Positions 1 through 4,624 of a stretch of DNA of 5,296 bases are shown here, in pieces. Both the position numbers and the translations under genes were made by a program. The notes beneath the pieces are model-generated. The model ran no database searches, was not told the origin of the DNA, and saw only the letters and a program-made list of their open reading frames with translations. This DNA comes from Desulfobacteraceae bacterium (GTDB lineage Bacteria; Desulfobacterota; DSM-4660; Desulfatiglandales; B25-G16): NCBI GenBank assembly GCA_030615565.1, contig JAUWZC010000163.1, positions 1 through 5,296 on the forward strand. Reading direction: 5' to 3'. Numbering within the stretch: position 1 is the stretch's first letter; each line of letters begins with the position of its first letter.

Positions 1-423
1 AAGTCCAAGGAGACCGAGACTGGCGACGGAAATGCCCATTACCGAACCAGAAAAGTAAGAGACATTAAGGGCCTTAGCCTGCCCATATTTATTCGCGGCA
101 TCTGCTGTTCGAGAATTTCCTTTGGTAGCAGCACTCATACCAGAAAATCCAGCCAGCATAGAACAGAATGCTCCGGTCACAAAGGCAATAGCCGTTCTCC
201 AGGATATACCAAACCCAAGCAAAAGAAAAACGATGGCTATAAAAAACACCAAAACTGAATATTCCTTCCTTAAAAAGGCCATGGCACCATCATGGATCAT
301 ATCCTCCAGATCCTTCATAAGCTCACTTCCATTGGGTTGTTTTTTGACATAAAGAAATATTAGATAGGCGATTATAAGACCCAGAATCCCTAAATAAGGT
401 GCATAAACAGTTAGGCCTTGCAT
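1..423 (-). CDS. hppA: Membrane-bound ion-translocating pyrophosphatase, N-terminal part (runs off left edge)
   Basis: Membrane pyrophosphatases hydrolyse cytoplasmic pyrophosphate and use the energy to pump H+ and/or Na+ across the inner membrane. Only the first 141 codons are present; family members are usually about 650-800 residues. The visible part has a first membrane segment at about residues 8-26, a cytoplasmic charged stretch, the family motif GAMAFLRKEY at 46-55, a second membrane segment at about 56-75, the signature GAFCSMLAGFSGMSAATKGN at 84-103, then RTADAA, and SGSVMGISVASLGLLGL at 125-141. These match the conserved N-terminal region of the family. The PPi-binding aspartate motifs and the residues that set K+ dependence and H+ versus Na+ choice lie outside the window, so ion specificity cannot be called. 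The ATG overlaps the pth stop by one base (TAATG) and has a strong Shine-Dalgarno nine bases upstream, so this start is well supported and translation is probably coupled to pth. Family assignment is secure; the symbol is by homology. Confidence 0.93.
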   Translation of the reverse strand, partial: MQGLTVYAPYLGILGLIIAYLIFLYVKKQPNGSELMKDLEDMIHDGAMAFLRKEYSVLVFFIAIVFLLLGFGISWRTAIAFVTGAFCSMLAGFSGMSAATKGNSRTADAANKYGQAKALNVSYFSGSVMGISVASLGLLGL

Positions 424-1013
424 TATCTTTCTACCTCCTCCCCCCTAATCCTTAAAGGATTGAATTTATTCATTGCAGCCTCCACTCCATCCAAAATAAA
501 TGATTCAATGGCCTCTGCTACTATATGAAGTACATCTTTAATTGTTTTTTGTTGATCGTCATAAATAGGGCTTAAAACAAAATCCTCAATTGGTTCATTA
601 TACTGTGGCCGCCCTATTCCAATCTTGGTCCTGTTGAATCCATCTGTTCCAAGATGATAGATTATAGAGTCTACTCCATGATGACCTCCTGTCCCTCCGC
701 CGCGGACAATCTTTATATGACCTACATCTAAATCAATGTCATCATGGACAACCATTATATTTCTGATCTCTGGCCTATAATGTTCTACTAAATACTCAAC
801 TGCAATTCCGGATTTATTCATAAACGTTTGTGGACAGGCCAATACTATCTTTTTATTATGGTAATTTGTGATTGTGCTAAGGGTTTGAAAGCGTTGATCA
901 GATAAATGAAGGTCTAATTGGGTACATAAAAGATCAACGGTTTTAAATCCAAGATTATGTCTACTGTTTTTGTATCCAGTGCCTGGATTACCAAGCCCTA
1001 CTATCAAATACAT
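423..1013 (-). CDS. pth: Peptidyl-tRNA hydrolase
   Basis: Pth cleaves the ester bond of peptidyl-tRNAs that fall off the ribosome, recycling tRNA in the cytoplasm; it is usually essential. The protein is 196 residues (E. coli enzyme 194). Visible family features are the start MYLIVGLGNPG with Asn9, the catalytic His19 in NSRHNLGF, the substrate-binding loop PQTFMNKSG with Asn66, the HDDID segment with Asp91 (equivalent to E. coli Asp93, which supports the catalytic His), and GGGTGGHHGV at 105-114. In the last motif the Asn of the E. coli-type GGHNG (Asn114) is His112 here. The position varies among homologues, so activity is expected. Only 4 bp separate the start from the L25 stop, and no strong Shine-Dalgarno is seen, which suggests translational coupling to L25. 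The stop overlaps the hppA start by one base. The C-terminal tail, rich in Arg and Glu, doubles as the hppA ribosome-binding site. Confidence 0.97.
   Translation of the reverse strand: MYLIVGLGNPGTGYKNSRHNLGFKTVDLLCTQLDLHLSDQRFQTLSTITNYHNKKIVLACPQTFMNKSGIAVEYLVEHYRPEIRNIMVVHDDIDLDVGHIKIVRGGGTGGHHGVDSIIYHLGTDGFNRTKIGIGRPQYNEPIEDFVLSPIYDDQQKTIKDVLHIVAEAIESFILDGVEAAMNKFNPLRIRGEEVER
433..441 (-). promoter_or_regulatory. Strong Shine-Dalgarno for hppA inside the end of pth
   Basis: On the minus strand the sequence reads GGAGGAGGT, nine bases before the hppA ATG at 423-421. It lies within the last codons of pth, where it encodes the Glu-Glu-Val of the C-terminal tail. This fixes the hppA start and suggests that hppA is translated at a high rate of its own even though it overlaps pth. 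Confidence 0.8.
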
Positions 1014-1017
1014 GTTT

Positions 1018-1677
1018 TTAGGATTTATCTTCGCCTTTTATTTCCTCTCTTTCAGCTCCCTCTACCTCTTCTACCTCTTCTTCTTCTACCTCTTCTACCT
1101 CTTCTACCTCTATGGCCGGGGCAACCACTGTGGCAATGGTGAGATTCTCATCCTCCATAGATTTCAAACCCGGAGGAAAGGAAATATCCCCTATATGAAG
1201 GGACTGTCCAACATCAAGACCAGACACATCTATCTCTATTTTGTCTACAAGGTTTCTTGGCATACACGAGATCTTTAACTCCCTCCGAATATGCTCTAAA
1301 ATACCACCCTCACTTACCCCTATCGGTGTATTTACAAGATGCACAGGAATATCTACCTCAAGTTCCTTTTCCATAGATATCTCGTAAAAATCAACATGAA
1401 GATAATCCCTTGTAACTGGATCCTTCTGTATCTCTTTTATCATGACTCTCTTAGAATATTTTTTCCCATTAGAATCCACTCTTAGATCAAATATAATACT
1501 TTCAGCTGATTTTCCTCTAAGAATTTTTTCGAGCTGTTTATAATCTATGGAAAGCATGATGGGGCTTATCTCTGGACCATATACTATAACAGGAAGCATG
1601 CCCATGCTTCTTAGCCTTCGAGCCGAACCTTTACCTGTCTCGGTTCTTTTTTTCAAATCTAACTGTATAGTAGCCAT
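1018..1677 (-). CDS. rplY: 50S ribosomal protein L25 / general stress protein Ctc, long form with acidic tail
   Basis: L25 binds 5S rRNA in the central protuberance of the large ribosomal subunit. At 219 residues this is the two-domain Ctc/TL5 form, not the roughly 95-residue E. coli form. The N-terminal 5S-binding domain covers about residues 1-95, with RTETGKGSARRLR (11-23) followed by the typical LPVIVYG, and DPVTRDYLHVDFYEI at 86-100. The C-terminal beta domain covers about 100-188 (DIPVHLVNTPIGVSEGG, and LDVGQSLHIGDI at 154-165). The last 30 residues are a low-complexity acidic tail, with Val-Glu-Glu units encoded by a 9-bp DNA repeat, followed by a short charged end. A Shine-Dalgarno-like GGAG lies seven bases before the ATG, supporting this start. 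The gene follows prs after a 189-bp repeat-filled gap and sits 4 bp before pth, a pairing common in bacteria and consistent with a shared role in translation. Some annotations name this form ctc. Confidence 0.96.
   Translation of the reverse strand: MATIQLDLKKRTETGKGSARRLRSMGMLPVIVYGPEISPIMLSIDYKQLEKILRGKSAESIIFDLRVDSNGKKYSKRVMIKEIQKDPVTRDYLHVDFYEISMEKELEVDIPVHLVNTPIGVSEGGILEHIRRELKISCMPRNLVDKIEIDVSGLDVGQSLHIGDISFPPGLKSMEDENLTIATVVAPAIEVEEVEEVEEEEVEEVEGAEREEIKGEDKS
1061..1111. repeat. 9-bp tandem repeat encoding the Val-Glu-Glu tail of L25
   Basis: On the plus strand the unit TCTACCTCT occurs five times without mismatch, at 1061-1069, 1070-1078, 1085-1093, 1094-1102 and 1103-1111. A 6-bp TCTTCT insert separates the second and third copies. 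On the coding (minus) strand each unit adds Val-Glu-Glu and the insert adds two more Glu. The unit is three codons long, so gain or loss of a copy would keep the frame and only change tail length. Confidence 0.9.
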
Positions 1678-1704
1678 TTATTAACTCCAAGTACCATAAT
1701 TTAT

Positions 1705-1764
1705 CCGTTCACCGTCATCCGTTGTTATTTTCAAACGAGAAACCAGCAACGAACAACCAGCAAC
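1705..1764. repeat. Degenerate heptanucleotide repeats
   Basis: On the plus strand CCGTTCA, CCGTCAT and CCGTTGT follow each other at 1705-1725. After a short break, CAGCAAC, GAACAAC and CAGCAAC run at 1744-1764, so the 10-mer AACCAGCAAC occurs at 1741-1750 and again at 1755-1764, exactly 14 bp apart. Both blocks share a 7-bp step. They resemble the short heptameric tandem repeats known from intergenic regions of some bacterial genomes (for example the STRR repeats of cyanobacteria). Function is unknown. Confidence 0.55.
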
Positions 1765-1771
1765 AATTCTT

Positions 1772-1860
1772 CAATTCCTAAATTCATAATCCCTGGCCCG
1801 GACCCGCCTGCCGGATGTCGGGCTGGTAGCAGACAGGCCGCAACCCCTAAATCCAATATC
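1772..1860. repeat. GC-rich inverted-repeat element flanked by imperfect 20-bp direct repeats
   Basis: A GC-rich core at about 1791-1840 contains nested inverted repeats: GCCCG at 1796-1800 with CGGGC at 1819-1823, GCCTG at 1806-1810 with CAGGC at 1834-1838, and a small hairpin CCG/CGG at 1811-1813 and 1819-1821 around a 5-base loop. These compete, so alternative folds are possible. The core is bracketed by two related segments, 1772-1791 and 1841-1860, which agree at 15 of 20 positions and share CCTAAAT. The composition contrasts with the AT-rich surroundings. It could be a REP-like or small non-autonomous repeat copy. No T-run follows, so it is not a standard terminator. Confidence 0.45.
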
Positions 1861-1866
1861 TCACGA

Positions 1867-2817
1867 TTATACAAATAATGAACTAACAGATCTTGAATAA
1901 TATACTCGCTTTATGGCCTCCCCCAGAATCTCCGACACAGAAACAACCTTGATCTTGGAACACTCAGAGGCCTTTTCATTTAATGGAACTGTGTTTGTTA
2001 CTACTAGTGACTCGATAGTCGATTCCTCTATCCTTTTTATAGCATTGCCAGAGAGAACTGGGTGAACACAGCAGGCATAAACGTGTTCTGCCCCATTTTG
2101 GGTTAATGCCTGAGCAGCCTGAACCAGTGTTCCACCTGTATCAACCATGTCATCAAGAATAACGGCTGTTTTTCCTTTTACATCCCCAATTATATGCATG
2201 GCCGCTGCAACATTAGGTTCCTCTCTTCTCTTGTCTATTATAGCCAAAGAGGCATTGAGTCTCTTGGCAAAGGCTCGTGCTCTCTCCACACCACCAGCAT
2301 CAGGGGAAATTATTGATAGATTGTTTTTAAAATGCTTCCGAATGTAGTTCAGCAGAATAGGTGCTGCGAACAGATTGTCCACAGGAATATTGAAGTATCC
2401 TTGGATCTGCCCGGCATGAAGATCAATTGAGATCACACGATTCACCCCAGCTACTGTTATCAGGTCTGCTACAAGCTTTGCACTTATAGGAACCCGTGGC
2501 TTGACCTTCCTATCCTGCCTGGCATATCCATAGTAAGGGATTACAGCTGTTATATTCCTAGCAGATGCCCTTTTGAGTGCATCTGTAATTATCAGGAGCT
2601 GCATGAGATTATCATTAACCGGACTACTGGTGGACTGAAGGATAAAGGTGTCTCTTCCCCTTACATTTTCATCGATCTCAATCCGGATCTCCCCATCGCT
2701 AAAGGTTTTGTTTACCATTTCCCCAGGAAGGATATTTAGATAATCACATACCTCTTTGGCTAGATTTATATTAGATGTACCACCAAATAGCTTCAAACTA
2801 TCAACAAGATCATCCAT
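1867..2817 (-). CDS. prs: Ribose-phosphate pyrophosphokinase (PRPP synthetase, class I)
   Basis: Prs transfers pyrophosphate from ATP to ribose 5-phosphate, giving PRPP for purine, pyrimidine, NAD, histidine and tryptophan synthesis in the cytoplasm. From the chosen ATG the protein is 316 residues, close to the usual 310-320. Motifs are FSDGEIRIEIDENVRGRD at 39-56, the ATP-site segment YYGYARQDRKVKPR at 95-108, DLHAGQIQGYF at 132-142 with the metal-binding His134, the flexible catalytic loop around DKRREEP at 195-201 (Lys196, Arg198), and the PRPP-binding loop VILDDMVDTGGTL at 219-231. The same frame stays open upstream through the tRNA-Gln gene, but homology begins at SLKLFGG just after Met1, so the upstream part is not protein. 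The Shine-Dalgarno is poorly placed (AAGG about 13 bases before ATG). The start lies 53 bp after the tRNA 3' end, suggesting co-transcription with tRNA processing between the two. Confidence 0.97.
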   Translation of the reverse strand: MDDLVDSLKLFGGTSNINLAKEVCDYLNILPGEMVNKTFSDGEIRIEIDENVRGRDTFILQSTSSPVNDNLMQLLIITDALKRASARNITAVIPYYGYARQDRKVKPRVPISAKLVADLITVAGVNRVISIDLHAGQIQGYFNIPVDNLFAAPILLNYIRKHFKNNLSIISPDAGGVERARAFAKRLNASLAIIDKRREEPNVAAAMHIIGDVKGKTAVILDDMVDTGGTLVQAAQALTQNGAEHVYACCVHPVLSGNAIKRIEESTIESLVVTNTVPLNEKASECSKIKVVSVSEILGEAIKRVYYSRSVSSLFV

Positions 2818-2870
2818 AATAGTGTTTTTTCCTTTTCCCTTTTTTAATGTGTCAATAATCTTCTTGTTTT

Positions 2871-2945
2871 TGGCTGGGGTGGGAGGATTCGAACCTCCGA
2901 ATGCGGGCTCCAAAGGCCCGTGTCTTACCGCTTGACGACACCCCA
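2871..2945 (-). tRNA. tRNA-Gln, anticodon TTG, CCA encoded
   Basis: The 75-base minus-strand sequence folds as a full cloverleaf. The acceptor stem is TGGGGTG paired with CACCCCA, the D arm GTC/GAC encloses AAGCGGTAA, the anticodon stem CGGGC/GCCCG holds loop CTTTGGA (anticodon TTG, reading CAA and, by wobble, CAG), and the T arm GGAGG/CCTCC holds TTCGAAT. The discriminator is G, followed by an encoded CCA. It closely resembles E. coli tRNA-Gln, including the short D loop. It lies 38 bp after the ispE stop and 53 bp before prs on the same strand, without an evident promoter of its own, so it is probably cut out of the longer operon transcript. Confidence 0.97.
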
Positions 2946-2983
2946 ATAAAAAAAATGAAAACGACTCCGCTAAATGTGGACAT

Positions 2984-3880
2984 CTAACTCAATCCTTTTA
3001 CTACAAACACATGCCCTTTATTATATGATTCGAGAATCTTTCCAGCTTCTTGGGCCTTTTTAGCTGAATCAAAAAGACCAAAAACGCTTGGGCCACTACC
3101 CGTCATCAATGCACCGAGAGCACCTAACTTTATTAAGGAGTCCTTGATTGAGCAAAGAAAGGGGTACTTTACAAGGGTAACTCTTTCAAGATCATTAAAA
3201 AGTAAATCTGGTATGTTAAAAATGCCTTTTTTTAAACTATTTAATATATTCTGATTTCCATTATTTGTCAACTCTAATTTGGTTCTTTCATAGGCCCATG
3301 CTGTTGAGACCATAAAATCCGGACTAACAATAACATACCAAAATGAAGGAAAATTTTCTATTGGTTGGAGTATTTCTCCAATCCCCCTGGCTATAGCTGG
3401 TTTCTGTAAGAGAAAAAATGGAACATCTGCACCTAAAGAAAGGGCGAGTTTCTCAAGATCTTCTTTTGAGAGGGGGTTTGGCCAAAGCTGGTTTAGTCCT
3501 TTCAATGTTGCTGCTGCGTCACTACTGCCACCACCCAAACCAGAAGAGATAGGTATTTTTTTAATTAGGGTGATTTTGGTCCCTTTCCTTATCCCGGTTT
3601 TTTCAAAAAAAGAAATAGCTGCTCTATTAATTAAATTATCTTGGCCTTTAGGTAGTTCTCTCCCGGTACAATAAACCTCTAACCCCTTCTCTGACTTACT
3701 TATCTTTAGCTTATCATAGAGAGCCACAGGAACGAAAACAGACACTAACTCATGATACCCATCCACCCTTTGCCCAGTGATTTTTAAGAATAAATTTACC
3801 TTAGCCGGGGACAGGATTTCAATTGCAGCCTGATTCATGACATGGGCGTTGGATTTTTCATTTTTTAGCGTGGAAAGCAT
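2984..3880 (-). CDS. ispE: 4-diphosphocytidyl-2-C-methyl-D-erythritol kinase
   Basis: IspE phosphorylates the 2-hydroxyl of CDP-methylerythritol with ATP, the fourth step of the MEP isoprenoid pathway. The protein is 298 residues (family usually about 280-300) and shows the GHMP kinase layout. SPAKVNLFLKI at 24-34 includes Lys27, equivalent to E. coli Lys10. GYHELVSVFV follows at 41-50. The glycine-rich ATP-binding loop PISSGLGGGSSDAAA is at 110-124, LGADVPFF at 149-156 carries the catalytic Asp152, and the C-terminal GHMP motif MTGSGPSVFGLF is at 259-270. The start is uncertain: Met1 lies only 2 bp after the DUF1844 stop, consistent with coupling but without a clear Shine-Dalgarno. Met15 (ATG at 3838-3836) is closer to where homology begins. 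I kept the longer form because of the tight junction. The enzyme complements IspG, encoded divergently at the right of the window. Confidence 0.96.
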   Translation of the reverse strand: MLSTLKNEKSNAHVMNQAAIEILSPAKVNLFLKITGQRVDGYHELVSVFVPVALYDKLKISKSEKGLEVYCTGRELPKGQDNLINRAAISFFEKTGIRKGTKITLIKKIPISSGLGGGSSDAAATLKGLNQLWPNPLSKEDLEKLALSLGADVPFFLLQKPAIARGIGEILQPIENFPSFWYVIVSPDFMVSTAWAYERTKLELTNNGNQNILNSLKKGIFNIPDLLFNDLERVTLVKYPFLCSIKDSLIKLGALGALMTGSGPSVFGLFDSAKKAQEAGKILESYNKGHVFVVKGLS

Positions 3881-3882
3881 TA

Positions 3883-4284
3883 TTATTCGCTTGCTTTAAC
3901 AAAACGCATGCGGAGATCATAGAGAAGGTGCTCCAGGAGATTTTCCTCCTCCTGGGTAAGGTTACCCTTGGTTTTGTCTTTGAGTAGGTTGATAATATCA
4001 ATCGATTGTTTAGCTAATACCAAGTCTTTCTTTTTTTCTCCAGACTGCGGATCTGCAATTTCACCAAGGTGAAGGAGGGTTGAAGAGCTAAGTGATAGAA
4101 GAAAGGAGGAAAAATTGACTTCCGGTAAGGGGGCAGAACCTTTCTCCTCCTCCTTGGGCTTCTCCTTACCCCTGTCTTCTTCTATCTCAGTCTTTCCAGA
4201 CTCATCCTTTACCTTTCCCTGGGCATCAAAGATTCTTTTATCTTTAACAATAAATCCTGAACCTTGTATTTCCTCTTCAGACAT
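3883..4284 (-). CDS. DUF1844 family protein, function unknown
   Basis: This small protein of 133 residues has no established function. The C-terminal part, about 54-129, matches what I recall of the DUF1844 family: LPEVNFSSFLLSLSSSTLLHLG at its start, then a short IADPQSGEKKKDL linker, a helix around LAKQSIDIINLLKDKT, and a final helix with EEENLLEHLLYDLRMRFV. The N-terminal part, about 20-50, is a highly charged Lys/Glu-rich, probably disordered stretch. No signal peptide, transmembrane segment or metal motif is visible. A strong Shine-Dalgarno five bases before the ATG supports the start. It is the first gene of the minus-strand cluster and ends 2 bp before ispE. Adjacency to ispE is familiar to me from Desulfobacterota, but it does not by itself show a role in isoprenoid synthesis. 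Confidence 0.85.
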   Translation of the reverse strand: MSEEEIQGSGFIVKDKRIFDAQGKVKDESGKTEIEEDRGKEKPKEEEKGSAPLPEVNFSSFLLSLSSSTLLHLGEIADPQSGEKKKDLVLAKQSIDIINLLKDKTKGNLTQEEENLLEHLLYDLRMRFVKASE

Positions 4285-4289
4285 GCCTT

Positions 4290-4296
4290 CCTCCTT
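4290..4296 (-). promoter_or_regulatory. Shine-Dalgarno for the DUF1844 gene
   Basis: The minus strand reads AAGGAGG five bases before the ATG at 4284-4282. It is a near-perfect anti-16S match, fixes the start of this small gene, and supports its being truly translated. Confidence 0.8.
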
Positions 4297-4366
4297 AATA
4301 TATAAGGTTTATAGTCACGTTTGTAAGCGTTCAGCTTTCAGTAAAAGTAAAAAGTTAAATTTTTTT

Positions 4367-4395
4367 ATATTAATTTTGCTAACTTATATAAACAA
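4367..4395 (-). promoter_or_regulatory. Possible promoter for the DUF1844-ispE cluster (weak)
   Basis: On the minus strand TTGTTT (4395-4390) and TAATAT (4372-4367) are 17 bp apart and would give a leader of roughly 75 bases. The match is only partial, and the surrounding AT-rich sequence offers other candidates such as TATAAA nearer the gene. This is an inference from position more than from sequence quality. Confidence 0.2.
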
Positions 4396-4546
4396 ATTTA
4401 ACAGAATTTACCTATATAGTGCAAGAGAAAATCTTTATCTGTCCCCGTGCTTATCCTGTCCAGAAATTAGTAAAGCAAGACTATAAAGGCATCACTTATC
4501 AGGCTGTATGTAGCTGCTATCTTCTTTTCTTATTGTGAGGTAAGGA

Positions 4547-4572
4547 CCAGGATAAATCGCCAGGATAAATCG
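4547..4572. repeat. Perfect 13-bp tandem repeat upstream of ispG
   Basis: CCAGGATAAATCG occurs twice in immediate succession, at 4547-4559 and 4560-4572, with no mismatch. The second copy ends two bases before the putative ispG -35 box. It may be a pair of sites for a regulator or a recent small duplication; the sequence alone cannot tell. Confidence 0.85.
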
Positions 4573-4574
4573 CC

Positions 4575-4602
4575 TTGACAGGCTTATATCTATTTAGTTA
4601 AT
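4575..4602 (+). promoter_or_regulatory. Putative sigma-70-type promoter of ispG
   Basis: A perfect TTGACA at 4575-4580 is followed after 16 bp by GTTAAT at 4597-4602, which matches TATAAT at four of six positions. Transcription would start near 4609, leaving a short leader of about 15 bases that contains the GGGTGG ribosome-binding site. The -35 box is strong and the -10 box is mediocre. Confidence 0.45.
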
Positions 4603-4624
4603 TTGAATGATTAAAGGGTGGACA

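Larger units (their letters stand above)
1678..1866. other. prs-L25 intergenic region made largely of repeats
   Basis: No coding sequence or RNA gene is recognisable in these 189 bases. Nearest L25 is a stretch with 7-bp periodicity (about 1705-1764). Beyond it, toward prs, lies a GC-rich inverted-repeat element flanked by imperfect direct copies (about 1772-1860). There is no hairpin followed by a T-run on the minus strand, so no intrinsic terminator for prs is visible. A TTGAAA that could serve as a -35 box for L25 lacks a properly spaced -10 box. Whether L25 has its own promoter or is read through from prs cannot be decided from the sequence. Confidence 0.6.
4285..4624. other. Divergent intergenic region between the DUF1844-ispE cluster and ispG
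   Basis: These 340 bases hold no convincing gene or structured RNA. From left to right they contain the DUF1844 ribosome-binding site, a short TTCAGCT/TTCAGTA heptamer pair at 4330-4343, an AT-rich stretch (about 4345-4410) that is the likeliest place for the minus-strand promoter, a featureless middle, then a 13-bp tandem repeat, a consensus -35 box and the ispG ribosome-binding site. The core AGGATAA of the tandem repeat also occurs inverted at 4451-4457, so there are three copies in the region. Since the flanking genes diverge, no terminator is expected here and none is seen. Confidence 0.65.

Noticed and set aside
122..352. Plus-strand open frame of 76 codons
   Set aside because: It lies wholly antisense to hppA, whose family match is clear; its own translation resembles no family I know.
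1061..1111. Short regular repeats considered as a CRISPR array
   Set aside because: Units are 9 bp, adjacent, without unique spacers, and code in frame for the L25 tail.
957..1278. Plus-strand open frames rich in Leu, Phe, Tyr and Pro that look like membrane segments
   Set aside because: They are the antisense reading of the Glu/Val repeat tail of L25, which turns GAG/GAA/GTA codons into hydrophobic and aromatic ones. No ribosome-binding site or homology supports them.
1791..1840. GC-rich inverted repeats after prs as an intrinsic terminator
   Set aside because: No T-run follows the stems on the minus strand, and the stems are short and mutually exclusive.
2147..2347. Plus-strand open frame of 66 codons
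   Set aside because: Antisense to the conserved core of prs; no independent support.
2850..2855. Minus-strand TTGACA between tRNA-Gln and prs as a prs promoter
   Set aside because: No acceptable -10 box lies 15-19 bp downstream; the spacer is an A/G-rich run. Co-transcription with the tRNA is simpler.
4115..4486. Plus-strand open frame of 123 codons reaching into the ispG upstream region
   Set aside because: About half is antisense to the DUF1844 gene and the rest is AT-rich intergenic sequence. The Ser/Leu-rich composition is a mirror of the Glu/Lys codons, and there is no homology or ribosome-binding site.
4410..4545. Middle of the divergent intergenic region as a small RNA or riboswitch
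   Set aside because: Only short chance pairings such as TAGC/GCTA were found; there is no conserved motif, terminator or clear promoter pair.
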